The notes under the pieces: model-generated
The model's input: the letters and a program-made list of their open reading frames with translations, nothing else
Told to the model about the DNA's origin: nothing
Databases searched by the model: none
Program-made: the position numbers and the translations under genes
Source of the DNA: Staphylococcus sp. MI 10-1553
GTDB taxonomy: Bacteria > Bacillota > Bacilli > Staphylococcales > Staphylococcaceae
DNA length: 64,000 bases
Direction of reading: 5' to 3'
NCBI RefSeq assembly: GCF_010365305.1
Contig: NZ_CP048279.1
Location: 62,001 to 126,000, forward strand
Part shown: positions 1 to 9,214 of the stretch, in pieces
How positions within the stretch are numbered: the stretch's first letter is position 1
Layout of the letters: each line of letters opens with the position of its first letter

Positions 1-935
1 TTAAATCAATGTTTTTAAGTAACAATATTACAGGTGGTAACGTTTATTTAAAACTTGAGAACATGCAATACACCGGATCGTTCAAATTTAGAGGCGCACT
101 CAATAAAATCTTACACTTAACAGATGAACAAAAAGCGAAAGGTATCATCACTGCTTCAGCGGGGAATCATGCGCAAGGTCTCGCGTTGACAGGACAACTG
201 CTCGGTATTGATGCAACGGTTGTCATGCCTGAAGAAGCACCGATTTCTAAACAAGAAGCGACGCGTGGTTATGGTGCAGAGGTCATCCTTAAAGGAGAAA
301 CGTTTAATGACTCTCGCCTGTATATGGAACAACTGGCAGCGGAAACAGGTAAAACGATTGTGCACCCTTATGATGATGTTGAAGTGATGGCGGGTCAAGG
401 TACGATCGGTTTAGAAATATTAGATCAAATTTGGGACATTGATACCGTTGTGGTACCTGTCGGCGGTGGTGGTTTGATTGCTGGCTTGGCAACGGCTTTA
501 AAATCATTTAATCCATCTATTCATATTATCGGTGTGCAATCTGAAAATGTTCACGGTATGGCAGAATCAATCAAAGAAGGCCAAATGACGTCACAATTTA
601 CAGCACATACCATTGCAGATGGCACTGAAGTCACCATTCCTGGTCATAAAACATATGCCGTTGTTGAAAAATTAGTCGATGAATTTGTATTAGTTTCAGA
701 AGATGAAATTGCAAATGCCATGCGTCATTTAATGCAACGTACTAAAATCATTACAGAAGGTGCAGGGGCATTACCAACTGCTGCACTATTATGTGGTAAA
801 ATCGACCCACGTTGGATTAAAGGCAAAAACATCGTCGCTTTAGTATCTGGGGGTAATGTTGACCTCACACGCGTTTCACATATTATTGATGATTTATTGA
901 AACCTGCTGATACGAGTGAAGGTGTGGTCGGTTAG
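1..935 (+). CDS. tdcB: Catabolic threonine dehydratase, 5' end outside the window
   Basis: PLP-dependent enzyme that deaminates L-threonine to 2-oxobutyrate in the cytoplasm. The frame is already open at the first base and reads IKS before the first ATG at position 9, matching the internal IKSM segment of staphylococcal TdcB, so the ATG is an internal Met and about 35 residues are missing upstream. The PLP lysine sits in SFKFRGA (near base 84), the phosphate-binding glycine loop is GGGGLIAG (near base 465) and the fragment ends in LVSGGNVDLTRV. There is no C-terminal regulatory domain, as in catabolic rather than biosynthetic threonine deaminases. The permease follows 35 bases later, as in other staphylococci. 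Confidence 0.93.
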   Translation, partial: KSMFLSNNITGGNVYLKLENMQYTGSFKFRGALNKILHLTDEQKAKGIITASAGNHAQGLALTGQLLGIDATVVMPEEAPISKQEATRGYGAEVILKGETFNDSRLYMEQLAAETGKTIVHPYDDVEVMAGQGTIGLEILDQIWDIDTVVVPVGGGGLIAGLATALKSFNPSIHIIGVQSENVHGMAESIKEGQMTSQFTAHTIADGTEVTIPGHKTYAVVEKLVDEFVLVSEDEIANAMRHLMQRTKIITEGAGALPTAALLCGKIDPRWIKGKNIVALVSGGNVDLTRVSHIIDDLLKPADTSEGVVG

Positions 936-970
936 CCCATCATCTATGGAATGAAATGGAGGCAACAGCA

Positions 971-2284
971 ATGAGTACAAATACATCTCTAAAGAAAAAC
1001 ATCGGCTTTTTTGCATCGCTTTCACTTGTCATGGGATCAGTCATTGGCGCAGGTGTATTTTTCAAAACTTCAAGTGTGACGGAAGTGACCGGTTCAACGA
1101 GTATGGCACTCTTTGTTTGGTTGCTTGGCGGTATCATGACCATTTGTGCCGGTTTGACAGGTGCTGAACTTGCTGCAGCCATTCCTGAAACTGGAGGACT
1201 CACTAAGTATATCGAATACACTTATGGCGACTTTTGGGGATTTTTATCAGGCTGGGCGCAAGCGTTTATTTACTTTCCAGCTAATATCGCTGCATTAGCC
1301 ATTATTTTTGGGATGCAAATCATTAATTTATTTCATTTATCGACATCATTGTTATTACCTATCGCAATCTTAAGTGCCGTTTCGATATTACTGATTAACT
1401 TTTTAGGATCTAAAGCAGGCGGGACTTTACAATCCATTACGCTTGTTATTAAGTTGATACCTATTGCACTTATTGTCATTATTGGCTTCTTTCATACGAG
1501 TGACGTATCATTTTCTCTCTTTCCCGTTGTTAATGGTACAAATTCGAGTTGGTTTGAAGCGATTGGTGCAGGTCTTCTTGCGACAATGTTTGCGTATGAT
1601 GGTTGGATTCATGTTGGTAATATTGCCGGGGAAATGAAAAATCCTAAAAAAGACTTACCAGGTGCTATTACGCTCGGTATCGGTCTTGTCATGGTCGTAT
1701 ATTTACTCATTAATGCTACTTTTTTAATGACACTCCCAATTCACCAAATTGAAGGTAACTTAAATGCCGCAAGCGAAGCATCTTCAATTTTATTCGGTGC
1801 AGGGGGCGGAAAATTAGTCACGATTGGTATTTTAATTTCTGTATATGGCACCATGAACGGCTATACAATGACCGGCATGCGTATTCCTTATGCTATGGCA
1901 GAACGTAACCAACTGCCATTCAAGCGTTTATTTTTAGACTTATTACCTTCACGGACACCATGGCTCGGTGGCATGATTCAAATTGTCATCGCTGTAATCA
2001 TGATGTTATTAGGTGCTTTTGACACGATTACGAATATGTTGATATTTGTCATATGGACATTTTATTGTATGGCTTTCTTAGCGGTATTGATTCTTAGAAA
2101 ACGAGAGCCAGAATTACATCGTCCATATAAAGTACCATTGTATCCCGTCATACCTGTGATTGCATTGCTAGCAGGCACGTTTGTCTTGCTGAATACATTA
2201 TTCACCCAACCCCTTCTTGCAATCATTGGAATCGGGGTCACAATGTTAGGTATTCCGATTTACTATTATCAGAAAAAACATTAA
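971..2284 (+). CDS. APC-family amino acid permease
   Basis: Protein of 437 residues with about 12 hydrophobic segments. The N-terminal SVIGAGVFFKTSSV is the APC-superfamily helix-1 signature, so it is a proton-coupled amino acid transporter of the plasma membrane. I choose ATG 971 over the in-frame ATG 956 because GGAGG at 958-962 lies 8 bases before it and would fall inside the longer reading. It sits directly behind threonine dehydratase and is probably co-transcribed, suggesting uptake of threonine, serine or alanine; the substrate cannot be read from sequence. A clear terminator follows at 2334. Confidence 0.88.
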   Translation: MSTNTSLKKNIGFFASLSLVMGSVIGAGVFFKTSSVTEVTGSTSMALFVWLLGGIMTICAGLTGAELAAAIPETGGLTKYIEYTYGDFWGFLSGWAQAFIYFPANIAALAIIFGMQIINLFHLSTSLLLPIAILSAVSILLINFLGSKAGGTLQSITLVIKLIPIALIVIIGFFHTSDVSFSLFPVVNGTNSSWFEAIGAGLLATMFAYDGWIHVGNIAGEMKNPKKDLPGAITLGIGLVMVVYLLINATFLMTLPIHQIEGNLNAASEASSILFGAGGGKLVTIGILISVYGTMNGYTMTGMRIPYAMAERNQLPFKRLFLDLLPSRTPWLGGMIQIVIAVIMMLLGAFDTITNMLIFVIWTFYCMAFLAVLILRKREPELHRPYKVPLYPVIPVIALLAGTFVLLNTLFTQPLLAIIGIGVTMLGIPIYYYQKKH

Positions 2285-2333
2285 TCATACAAATAACACT
2301 TTACTTATAAAATTTTGACACGACTACAATGCG

Positions 2334-2376
2334 TCCGAGACTTTCGTAATGCATAGCGAAATGTCTCGGATTTTTT
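2334..2376 (+). terminator. Rho-independent terminator after permease
   Basis: TCCGAGAC (2334-2341) pairs with GTCTCGGA (2363-2370), with an inner TTCG/CGAA helix, followed by a run of T from 2371. It closes the tdcB-permease transcript. Confidence 0.85.
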
Positions 2377-3470
2377 CTGTTGTGTTTATTTTTGATACAT
2401 ATTTTCATATATTGAGGGACAATTGAGCTATCGCATGGTCTTCTCTCTTGATACATACTTTTCATTGAAGGCTGGTTTTTGACATCGATATCTCATTATC
2501 TGAGAGACGTTGATTTTGTGAGGGGAGCAGTGATTTTGACTCAAATGCTCAATTAAGTCACGACAATTTTTAAGTTTTAATTTTGTTTTTGCCTTTTTTA
2601 TAATTGATATTGATTAATAATAACCATATTTATAGTAAAGTCTCATGATAGGATGTGGAATGATGTGCCAAAATTACATGTATAAAAAACCTGATGTAAG
2701 CGTCAAAAAATAAGACATATCGCAATGATGATAGCCACACCTAAAAAATCCCCTCACTCGGCAAAGTGAGGGGATTGGTGCATTCATGCTAGAATTCTTG
2801 TTAATTGATTTATAACATTGGTTAGATAGAAATGCAAAAGCATAAAATTGATACCATTTATGCTTAAAAATGATAATGTATCTAACATAAAGGACTTTTT
2901 AATACTGTGTTATGTGTTTAGGGCAAGGTTAAGGTGTAGGAAAACGGAAATTTAAAACTTTTATTTCAATTTCCTTTTGGTTGGAACCGACACATAGCAT
3001 ATTCCAACCAAAAGTTTTCTCGGCATAAAACGTCTCCAGACTCACACAGAGCCACACCATTTGCTTGTAAACATTTTCGCAAATCAACAAATACCCCTAA
3101 CATAAAAATCACTCATAATTCGTCTCAAGTTCACTCTATACTCGGTTACATTTTGTCTCATGACAACGACAAGTTTCCATGACAAAAGATAATAAAACAT
3201 GACTCATTTCCAACCACCAACTTTTTATTCTTTCTTTCAAAAAAAGTTGAATCAAAAATGGCAAACTTATGAATGCCAGCTGGAAACTTTTATTCTATTA
3301 TTAACATTTACATTTTTATTATAGCTCTGTATAAATTGTATCTCTAATAAATTGACCTACATATTATAAATATACATAACAAAGTGTTTATGGAAATTTG
3401 ATAAAGGTAAAATGCTATTTTTGACAACTTTGTGAGTGAGGATATACGAATATAACATCAAATGAAACTG
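2377..3470. other. 1.1 kb AT-rich gap without an identifiable gene
   Basis: No convincing gene is seen. It holds an orphan leftward terminator (2743-2776), a 13-bp inverted repeat (2974-2986 with 3002-3014), and an unsupported 45-codon minus-strand frame at 2966-3103 that contains that repeat and lacks a good ribosome site. A TTGATATTGATTAATAATAA stretch near 2608 vaguely resembles a Fur box but the match is weak. A small RNA on the minus strand ending at 2747 is possible. Confidence 0.5.
2743..2776 (-). terminator. Leftward rho-independent terminator with no visible gene
   Basis: A perfect 12-bp stem (2747-2758 with 2765-2776) and a 6-base loop are followed on the minus strand by six T. It would end a leftward transcript, yet no leftward protein gene is seen to its right for more than 700 bases. 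Confidence 0.7.
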
Positions 3471-3476
3471 CAACAC

Positions 3477-3506
3477 TTCATACCCCCTATAGGTATGTGC
3501 TATGCT
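3477..3506 (+). promoter_or_regulatory. copB promoter with CsoR-like operator
   Basis: CATACC (3479-3484) and GGTATG (3492-3497) form a dyad around a C-rich centre, the style of CsoR copper-sensor operators (known for Gram-positive copper genes). It lies between a possible -35 TTCATA (3477-3482) and -10 TATGCT (3501-3506), 18 bases apart, so bound repressor would block RNA polymerase and copper would relieve it. Assigning CsoR is an inference from the motif; csoR itself is not in the window. Confidence 0.6.
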
Positions 3507-3551
3507 AGAGATGTATTGAGTTATAGCCTGATAGACAGAGGAGGCATTATT

Positions 3552-5609
3552 TTGAAAAACGATCAAGAGCACTATCATCACCAACACGCGCATGAAAGTC
3601 ATGACCACCACAATCATCATATGCATCACGATCATGACGACCATGCGCATCACCATCATGGGAATTTTAAAGTGAAGTTTTTTGTGTCACTCATTTTTGC
3701 GATACCGATTATCATTTTTTCTCCAATGATGGGCGTACAATTACCATTCCAATTCACATTTCCAGGTTCTGACTGGATTGTGTTAATCCTTGCGACCATT
3801 TTATTCATTTATGGTGGACAACCGTTTTTGTCTGGTGCGAAAGATGAAATGGCTTCGAAAAAACCGAGCATGATGACGCTCGTTGCTTTAGGTATTTCAG
3901 TTGCTTACATTTACAGCCTGTATGCTTTTTATTTGAATCATTTCAGTAATACAACAGGTCATACGATGGACTTTTTCTGGGAACTCGCGACATTGATTTT
4001 AATTATGTTGTTAGGCCACTGGATTGAAATGAATGCGGTTGGAAGTGCTGGCGATGCATTGAAGAAAATGGCAGCACTGTTACCGAACACGGCGATTAAA
4101 GTTACGGATGATAATCAACGTGAGGAAGTTAAAATTTCGGACATCGTGATAAATGATATCGTTGAAGTAAAAGCAGGCGAAAGTATTCCGACAGACGGCA
4201 TTATCGTTCGAGGTGAGACTGCGATAGACGAATCGTTAGTGACCGGGGAGTCTAAAAAAGTACAGAAAAAGGCAAGTGACCAAGTAATCGGCGGTTCTAT
4301 CAATGGGTCTGGCACGATACAAGTGAAGGTGACGGCTGTAGGAGAAGACGGTTACCTTTCGCAAGTGATGGGGCTTGTGCATCAGGCTCAAAATGATAAA
4401 TCTCGCGCGGAGTTATTATCTGATAAAGTGGCAGGTTATCTGTTCTATTTTGCCGTAAGTGTCGGCGTGATTGCATTTATCGTATGGATGTTGATTGAGA
4501 ATCATATGGATTTCGCATTAGAACGACTTGTTACGGTGTTAGTCATTGCTTGTCCACATGCGCTAGGTTTGGCTATTCCTTTAGTCACTGCACGTTCGAC
4601 GTCAATAGGGGCGCATCATGGCTTAATGATTAAAAATAGAGCGGCGATAGAAACTGCACAATATATCGATTATGTCATGATGGATAAGACAGGTACACTC
4701 ACTGAAGGCAACTTTTCAGTCAATCATTATGAAAGTTCTAAAGCGGATATGAGTGACGATACTGTATTGAGTTTGTTTGCGTCATTAGAAAGTCAATCGA
4801 ATCATCCATTAGCGACAAGTATTGTGGATTTCGCTAAAAATAAAAATATTTCGTCTGCTCATCCTGAAGATGTTCAAAATATACCTGGTGTTGGGTTAGA
4901 AGGGATAATTAACGGTCAAGCTTATAAAATCACCAATGTGTCATACTTGGATCAACATAAATTGAATTATGATAAAGCGTTGTTCACTAAATTAGCACAA
5001 CAAGGCAATTCCATCAGCTATTTAATCGACGAGCAACAAGTTGTGGGTATCATCGCACAAGGAGATCAAATCAAAGAGAGTTCAAAACAAATGGTGACAG
5101 ATTTACTAGCAAAAGAGATTACGCCGGTCATGCTCACGGGTGATAATCAAGAAGTGGCAGAAGCGGTTGCTCAAGAACTAGGAATCCGTGATGTTCATGC
5201 ACAACTGATGCCAGAAGATAAAGAAAAGATTATAAAAGATTATCAAAATCAAGGTAAGAAAGTGATGATGGTGGGAGACGGTATCAATGATGCGCCAAGT
5301 CTGATCAGAGCCGACATTGGTATCGCCATTGGAGCAGGAACAGATGTGGCCGTTGATTCTGGTGATATCATCCTTGTTAAAAGTGAGCCGACTGACATCA
5401 TTCATTTCTTAACACTTTCAAAACGGACAATGAGAAAAATGGTTCAAAACTTATGGTGGGGTGCAGGCTATAATATCGTTGCGGTTCCATTAGCGGCCGG
5501 AATTTTAGCGTCAATTGGATTGGTTTTATCACCAGCAGTCGGTGCAATACTCATGTCGCTCAGTACTGTTATCGTTGCTATTAATGCCTTTACACTGAAG
5601 TTGGAATAG
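3552..5609 (+). CDS. copB: CopB-type copper/silver-exporting P1B ATPase
   Basis: Membrane ATPase of 685 residues that pumps copper out of the cell. The N-terminus is a histidine-rich metal-binding tail (about 15 His in the first 35 residues) with no CXXC domain, the helix motif is CPH rather than CPC ([10 protein letters not shown]), and [13 protein letters not shown] and [10 protein letters not shown] give the actuator, phosphorylation and hinge motifs. CPH plus a His-rich tail is typical of CopB, not CopA. Start: TTG 3552 with GGAGG at 3540-3544, 7 bases upstream. The longer reading from ATG 3462 runs through the CsoR-like operator and -10 region and is therefore unlikely. No chaperone (copZ) or lipoprotein (copL) follows, so it stands alone. 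A terminator follows at 5621. Confidence 0.92.
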   Translation: MKNDQEHYHHQHAHESHDHHNHHMHHDHDDHAHHHHGNFKVKFFVSLIFAIPIIIFSPMMGVQLPFQFTFPGSDWIVLILATILFIYGGQPFLSGAKDEMASKKPSMMTLVALGISVAYIYSLYAFYLNHFSNTTGHTMDFFWELATLILIMLLGHWIEMNAVGSAGDALKKMAALLPNTAIKVTDDNQREEVKISDIVINDIVEVKAGESIPTDGIIVRGETAIDESLVTGESKKVQKKASDQVIGGSINGSGTIQVKVTAVGEDGYLSQVMGLVHQAQNDKSRAELLSDKVAGYLFYFAVSVGVIAFIVWMLIENHMDFALERLVTVLVIACPHALGLAIPLVTARSTSIGAHHGLMIKNRAAIETAQYIDYVMMDKTGTLTEGNFSVNHYESSKADMSDDTVLSLFASLESQSNHPLATSIVDFAKNKNISSAHPEDVQNIPGVGLEGIINGQAYKITNVSYLDQHKLNYDKALFTKLAQQGNSISYLIDEQQVVGIIAQGDQIKESSKQMVTDLLAKEITPVMLTGDNQEVAEAVAQELGIRDVHAQLMPEDKEKIIKDYQNQGKKVMMVGDGINDAPSLIRADIGIAIGAGTDVAVDSGDIILVKSEPTDIIHFLTLSKRTMRKMVQNLWWGAGYNIVAVPLAAGILASIGLVLSPAVGAILMSLSTVIVAINAFTLKLE

Positions 5610-5620
5610 AGTGAATATGC

Positions 5621-5658
5621 ATACCATCTATTTTGAGTTGAGTAGGTGGTATTTTTTT
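5621..5658 (+). terminator. Terminator after copB
   Basis: A 10-bp stem (5621-5630 with 5643-5652, one G-T pair) is followed by seven T. Confidence 0.85.
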
Positions 5659-5709
5659 ATCAAAAGACGCAAAACAGTGGATGATAACCCGGGAAATATT
5701 GACTCGTAA

Positions 5710-5859
5710 TTTAATAAACAAATCGTTAAGAATCTTTCGCTTGAAGGTATGGATTTGACGATAGAACAACAAAAGCAAGTTTTAGATGTTATTAATAATC
5801 AAAAAGAAATTACGAACGAGCTTATTCGTAAAATTGCATTGAATGAAAAGAACCCCTAA
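5710..5859 (+). pseudogene. Remnant of a VbhA-like (Fic-inhibitor) antitoxin
   Basis: An open frame of 49 codons begins straight after a stop at 5707 and has no start codon before an internal ATG at 5749. It reads VKNLSLEGMDLT followed by a Gln/Lys-rich helix and ends ELIRKIALNEKNP. The S-L-E-G-M motif followed by a short helical tail resembles the VbhA family, small proteins that inhibit Fic enzymes. No ribosome site precedes the ATG and no partner Fic follows, so I read it as a decayed antitoxin. A very short live protein from ATG 5749 (36 residues) is the alternative. Confidence 0.45.
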
Positions 5860-5873
5860 AAGTTAATCATTTT

Positions 5874-5914
5874 AAGCAACCATCTACACGTTTCCAGTAG
5901 GTGGTTGCTTTGTG
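5874..5914. terminator. Hairpin, probable terminator
   Basis: A 14-bp stem (5874-5887 with 5897-5910, one G-T pair). Only short T-runs follow on either strand, so strength and direction are uncertain. Confidence 0.55.
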
Positions 5915-6028
5915 CGTATGACACGAGTCAACATTTAATCGTTAAACGTTTGATGAGGGTAATCATAGGAACTGTTAGAGATGAACAATGACGTTTAATC
6001 TATTTTAAGTTGTCATTCTAAATTTAGC

Positions 6029-6057
6029 TTGACAGATAGACGTACAATTTTAATGAT
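6029..6057 (+). promoter_or_regulatory. Probable promoter of the AAA ATPase gene
   Basis: TTGACA (6029-6034) is followed 16 bases later by TAATGA (6051-6056), about 130 bases before the ATPase start. The rest of 5860-6186 shows no gene. Confidence 0.5.
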
Positions 6058-6186
6058 AGAGGTGTACAGGAAAATGGTGATGCAGGTTTTATTTCGGCGT
6101 ATAGGCTAGAAATAAGGAAATGACAAAGCAGATAAGGGAGAAACATTAACATGCACATGATTAATTTCAACAAAGGGAGGATTTTT

Positions 6187-8298
6187 ATGATTAGAGAAAT
6201 TAATCTACAAAAAGATCGATTCTTAAATGAAAAAATTACGGATTTAGGCAGAAAAAATTTTATTTACGGTAAAAATGGAACAGGGAAAAGTTCGATTGCA
6301 AAGGCGATTTTAGAGCAATATTCAGATGAGTATGAGATTCGCATATTTCAAGGGTTTTCCAGTGTCATCGCAGAAAATGGTGAATTAAATGCGATTTCAT
6401 TAGGTCGTGAGAATACGGCGTTGCAACCTCAAATCGATGAACAAAGGAAAAAGTATAAACAATTACGTGCTGATGTCACTAAAAATGAAGAAAATATAGA
6501 AAATACATACTCGAGGTATGAGGAGGCGAACGAAGCCTTAGATCAATTCAAAAAAACAATAGGACGTTTTTATACTAAAGCTGCAAGTCAACTCAAACGT
6601 CACCACATCACATGGACAGGTGGCTATTACAATAAAAGGCATTTTGAGGCAGATATTGAATTTGCGAGTGCTTTAAGTAAAGAAAAATTAGCTGAGTACC
6701 GAAGAGATGAAGCGCAAACGATTATCGAAAATACGCATGAACAAGTCATTATTGCACCGAATATTAAAGGTTTCTTGGCTTCAGTTAATGACATTATCAC
6801 GCAAAATATTACACAATCAGCACTGTTAGAATTTAAAACAAATGATGAAATGAACTGGGTTAAAGAAGGCCTGCACTATCATAAATCGGGAGAAGCATGT
6901 GCATTTTGTGGCTCGAAAATTGAAACTTCTCGTTTAGACGATTTGAATGCTTACTTTAATAATGAGGTTAAAATTTTAGAGAAGAGAATCGCTGATGGCA
7001 TCGCATTCATTGAATCTGCTCAGAAAAAAGTAAATGCGATTCAGATTATAGATAAAAGCGGGTTTTATGCGAAGTTTCATGAAGAAATTGCCAATTTAAA
7101 TGTGAAAATATTGGGTGGAAAAATGGAATACCAGCATTTTTTGGAAGAATTGCGTCAAGCACTCATCTTGAGAAAGCAAAATATATTTGTCCCTTTGAAT
7201 GAATTGACTCTACGCGCGCCTTCAACTTTTGATGAAATTGTTGAACGTTATAAAACGTTGCATCTAAACAATCAAACCTATAGTGATAATTTATCAGAAG
7301 TGAAAGAAATCGCTCGAGAAAAGTTGAAATATCATGAAATATATAAAAAACTGGAGAGGTTTAACTATAACGAAAAACTGAAAACTCTGAATTTTCTTAA
7401 GAATGATAGAAATATCAAGAAGACGTTACTAGAGGATAAAAAGAAAGAGGCTGAAGAAGCAAAGGCTGAATTAGAAGCCCTATTATTACAGACCGTCGAT
7501 GAAAGCCAAGCCGCTATCAATATGAATGCATTATTAGAAAAACTGGGCAACCGTTCTTTTACACTTGAGAGCATCGAAAATGATGCACAAAAAGGGCAAT
7601 ATCAAATTTTAGGACATGATGGGAATGTGAGAAGTATCGATACGTTAAGTACAGGTGAGAAAAACATAGTCGCTTTTCTTTGGTTTGTGCTTAATCTAGA
7701 GAATGTGAACTTAACGACGAATAAACAAGAAGTCATTATTTTTGATGATCCGATGAATAGTAATGACGATACCGCACAATATTTGATTATTACAAAACTA
7801 CAAGAGCTACTTCGAAATAGAAAGGATAGTCAAATCTTCATTCTCACACATAATATTCATTTCTATTTAAATGCGAGGTACAACTGGTGGCAGAAGACGA
7901 AAGAAAAGAAAACGTATCATTTATTGAAAAATGGAGATAAGGCGGCAGTAAAATACATCAAAAACCAAAAAGACGATTTCAAGACAAGTTATGACGCTTT
8001 GTGGTTAGAAGTAAAGTGGCTATATGACAATCACAAACCGAATTTAATGATAAATCCATTGCGGAGAATCATTGAAACGTATCATCATTTCAATAAAATT
8101 CAAGATGTTTATATGAATAACATTGAAGCTAAGAAGTTATTTGATGTGAACTCGCACGCAATTGACGATTTAGAGGCTGATTTAAATGGCAAAACTGAAA
8201 AAGAACTGATGCTCATGGTTAAAAGCGTTTTTGAAGATATGGGGGCAGAACAGCATTTTTCTCAATATTGGCATAAAACAGAAGAACTTAGTTTATAA
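6187..8298 (+). CDS. AAA_13 (RloC/PrrC-like) ATPase, possible anticodon nuclease
   Basis: Cytoplasmic protein of 703 residues. It has an ABC-type ATPase split by a long coiled coil: Walker A GKNGTGKSS (28-36), a zinc-hook-like CAFC (C238, C241) midway, ABC signature LSTGE (487-491) and Walker B VIIFDDP ending at 522. The C-terminal part carries R626-x3-E630 and NSH657, resembling the R-x3-E...H catalytic triad of PrrC/RloC anticodon nucleases. Those enzymes cut tRNA in infected cells and are held silent by their ATPase. Many AAA_13 proteins share parts of this motif, so nuclease activity is an inference. Start ATG 6187 has GGGAGG six bases upstream; ATG 6151 would run through that site. No hsd genes adjoin, so it would act alone like RloC. 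Confidence 0.75.
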   Translation: MIREINLQKDRFLNEKITDLGRKNFIYGKNGTGKSSIAKAILEQYSDEYEIRIFQGFSSVIAENGELNAISLGRENTALQPQIDEQRKKYKQLRADVTKNEENIENTYSRYEEANEALDQFKKTIGRFYTKAASQLKRHHITWTGGYYNKRHFEADIEFASALSKEKLAEYRRDEAQTIIENTHEQVIIAPNIKGFLASVNDIITQNITQSALLEFKTNDEMNWVKEGLHYHKSGEACAFCGSKIETSRLDDLNAYFNNEVKILEKRIADGIAFIESAQKKVNAIQIIDKSGFYAKFHEEIANLNVKILGGKMEYQHFLEELRQALILRKQNIFVPLNELTLRAPSTFDEIVERYKTLHLNNQTYSDNLSEVKEIAREKLKYHEIYKKLERFNYNEKLKTLNFLKNDRNIKKTLLEDKKKEAEEAKAELEALLLQTVDESQAAINMNALLEKLGNRSFTLESIENDAQKGQYQILGHDGNVRSIDTLSTGEKNIVAFLWFVLNLENVNLTTNKQEVIIFDDPMNSNDDTAQYLIITKLQELLRNRKDSQIFILTHNIHFYLNARYNWWQKTKEKKTYHLLKNGDKAAVKYIKNQKDDFKTSYDALWLEVKWLYDNHKPNLMINPLRRIIETYHHFNKIQDVYMNNIEAKKLFDVNSHAIDDLEADLNGKTEKELMLMVKSVFEDMGAEQHFSQYWHKTEELSL

Positions 8299-8382
8299 CG
8301 AAAAAGTGTATATTTTTGTTAGACTATTTTATACAAGGCGTTTGCTTAATCTATCATAAAAAGGAAAAAGAGAGGTTTAGTC

Positions 8383-8991
8383 ATGCTAAGTATTCAAGAT
8401 CCGAACTATTTTAAAAGAATAATGAAAATATTCATGATGGTTATTATGATTTGGTTAGTGACTTTTATTATAGCAATGATATGGAGTCCTTCTGTCGAAA
8501 CTTTTAAAAATATGGGGAGCAAAGTCCCTTCACACCTTAATGATACGGAGGGGTTAAATAAAGTTTGGGGATATATTTTGAATAACGGCTTTCAAGTTCC
8601 ATTTCAAATGCTCATCCTTTCTTTGATCCCTATACCTTTTTTGTACTTTCTGAATTTGATATCAACTAGTATCATTACAGGTATTGTGTTTGGATTTGCA
8701 ATTAACTTTGACTTAAATAAAGGGATGATTATGGTAATTTCTTCAATACCGCATATGCTTGTTGAAATAGGTGCCATGTGTTTTGTGGTCAGTGCTTTAT
8801 ATCAACTAAATATATCTATGATAAGGAAAATGACTAATCTTTTTAGGAAGCACAAAAAGCAAAATATTTCGTTTAAACTAGCAATAATGGATTTGATTAA
8901 AAGTTATTTATTTATCGCACTGCCGTTGTTTGTTATGGCAGCATTTTTAGAAACATATTTAACAGACTTTATCTATCAACTATTCACTTGA
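8383..8991 (+). CDS. SpoIIM/DUF95-family membrane protein
   Basis: Integral membrane protein of 202 residues with about five hydrophobic segments. Its layout (N-terminal helix, central GIVFGFAINFDLNKG, then a PHMLVEIGAM helix) fits the stage II sporulation M/DUF95 family. Staphylococci do not sporulate; in such hosts this family has no settled function and has been linked to membrane remodelling or transport. It starts 84 bases after the ATPase on the same strand and could share its transcript, with a terminator at 9028. Confidence 0.7.
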   Translation: MLSIQDPNYFKRIMKIFMMVIMIWLVTFIIAMIWSPSVETFKNMGSKVPSHLNDTEGLNKVWGYILNNGFQVPFQMLILSLIPIPFLYFLNLISTSIITGIVFGFAINFDLNKGMIMVISSIPHMLVEIGAMCFVVSALYQLNISMIRKMTNLFRKHKKQNISFKLAIMDLIKSYLFIALPLFVMAAFLETYLTDFIYQLFT

Positions 8992-9027
8992 TGCTATGCC
9001 GTATATTCTCAATGGCGATTTGAAAAT

Positions 9028-9070
9028 GTAGGAAAATGGCGGAATGAAAATGCTGTTTTCCTACTTTTGT
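9028..9070 (+). terminator. Terminator after the SpoIIM-like gene
   Basis: GTAGGAAAA (9028-9036) pairs with TTTTCCTAC (9056-9064) and is followed by TTTTG. A related hairpin ends the sialidase gene at 12674. Confidence 0.75.
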
Positions 9071-9214
9071 TTTGTCTCATTTGCACCGCTCCAAAAACCT
9101 ATTTCCACATTTATTATTAAAAACTTTATCATTGTTATTTAATATATAATTAATTATAATTTAATAACCTCTATAACTTTTTCATATATGATTTGTAAAG
9201 GAGGAGGAATAACA

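Noticed and set aside
2608..2632. Possible Fur box
   Set aside because: Only loosely similar to the 19-bp consensus and not placed before a gene.
3357..3659. Met/Val-rich minus-strand frame over the start of copB
   Set aside because: It is the complement of the histidine-codon-rich tail of copB; no start signal.
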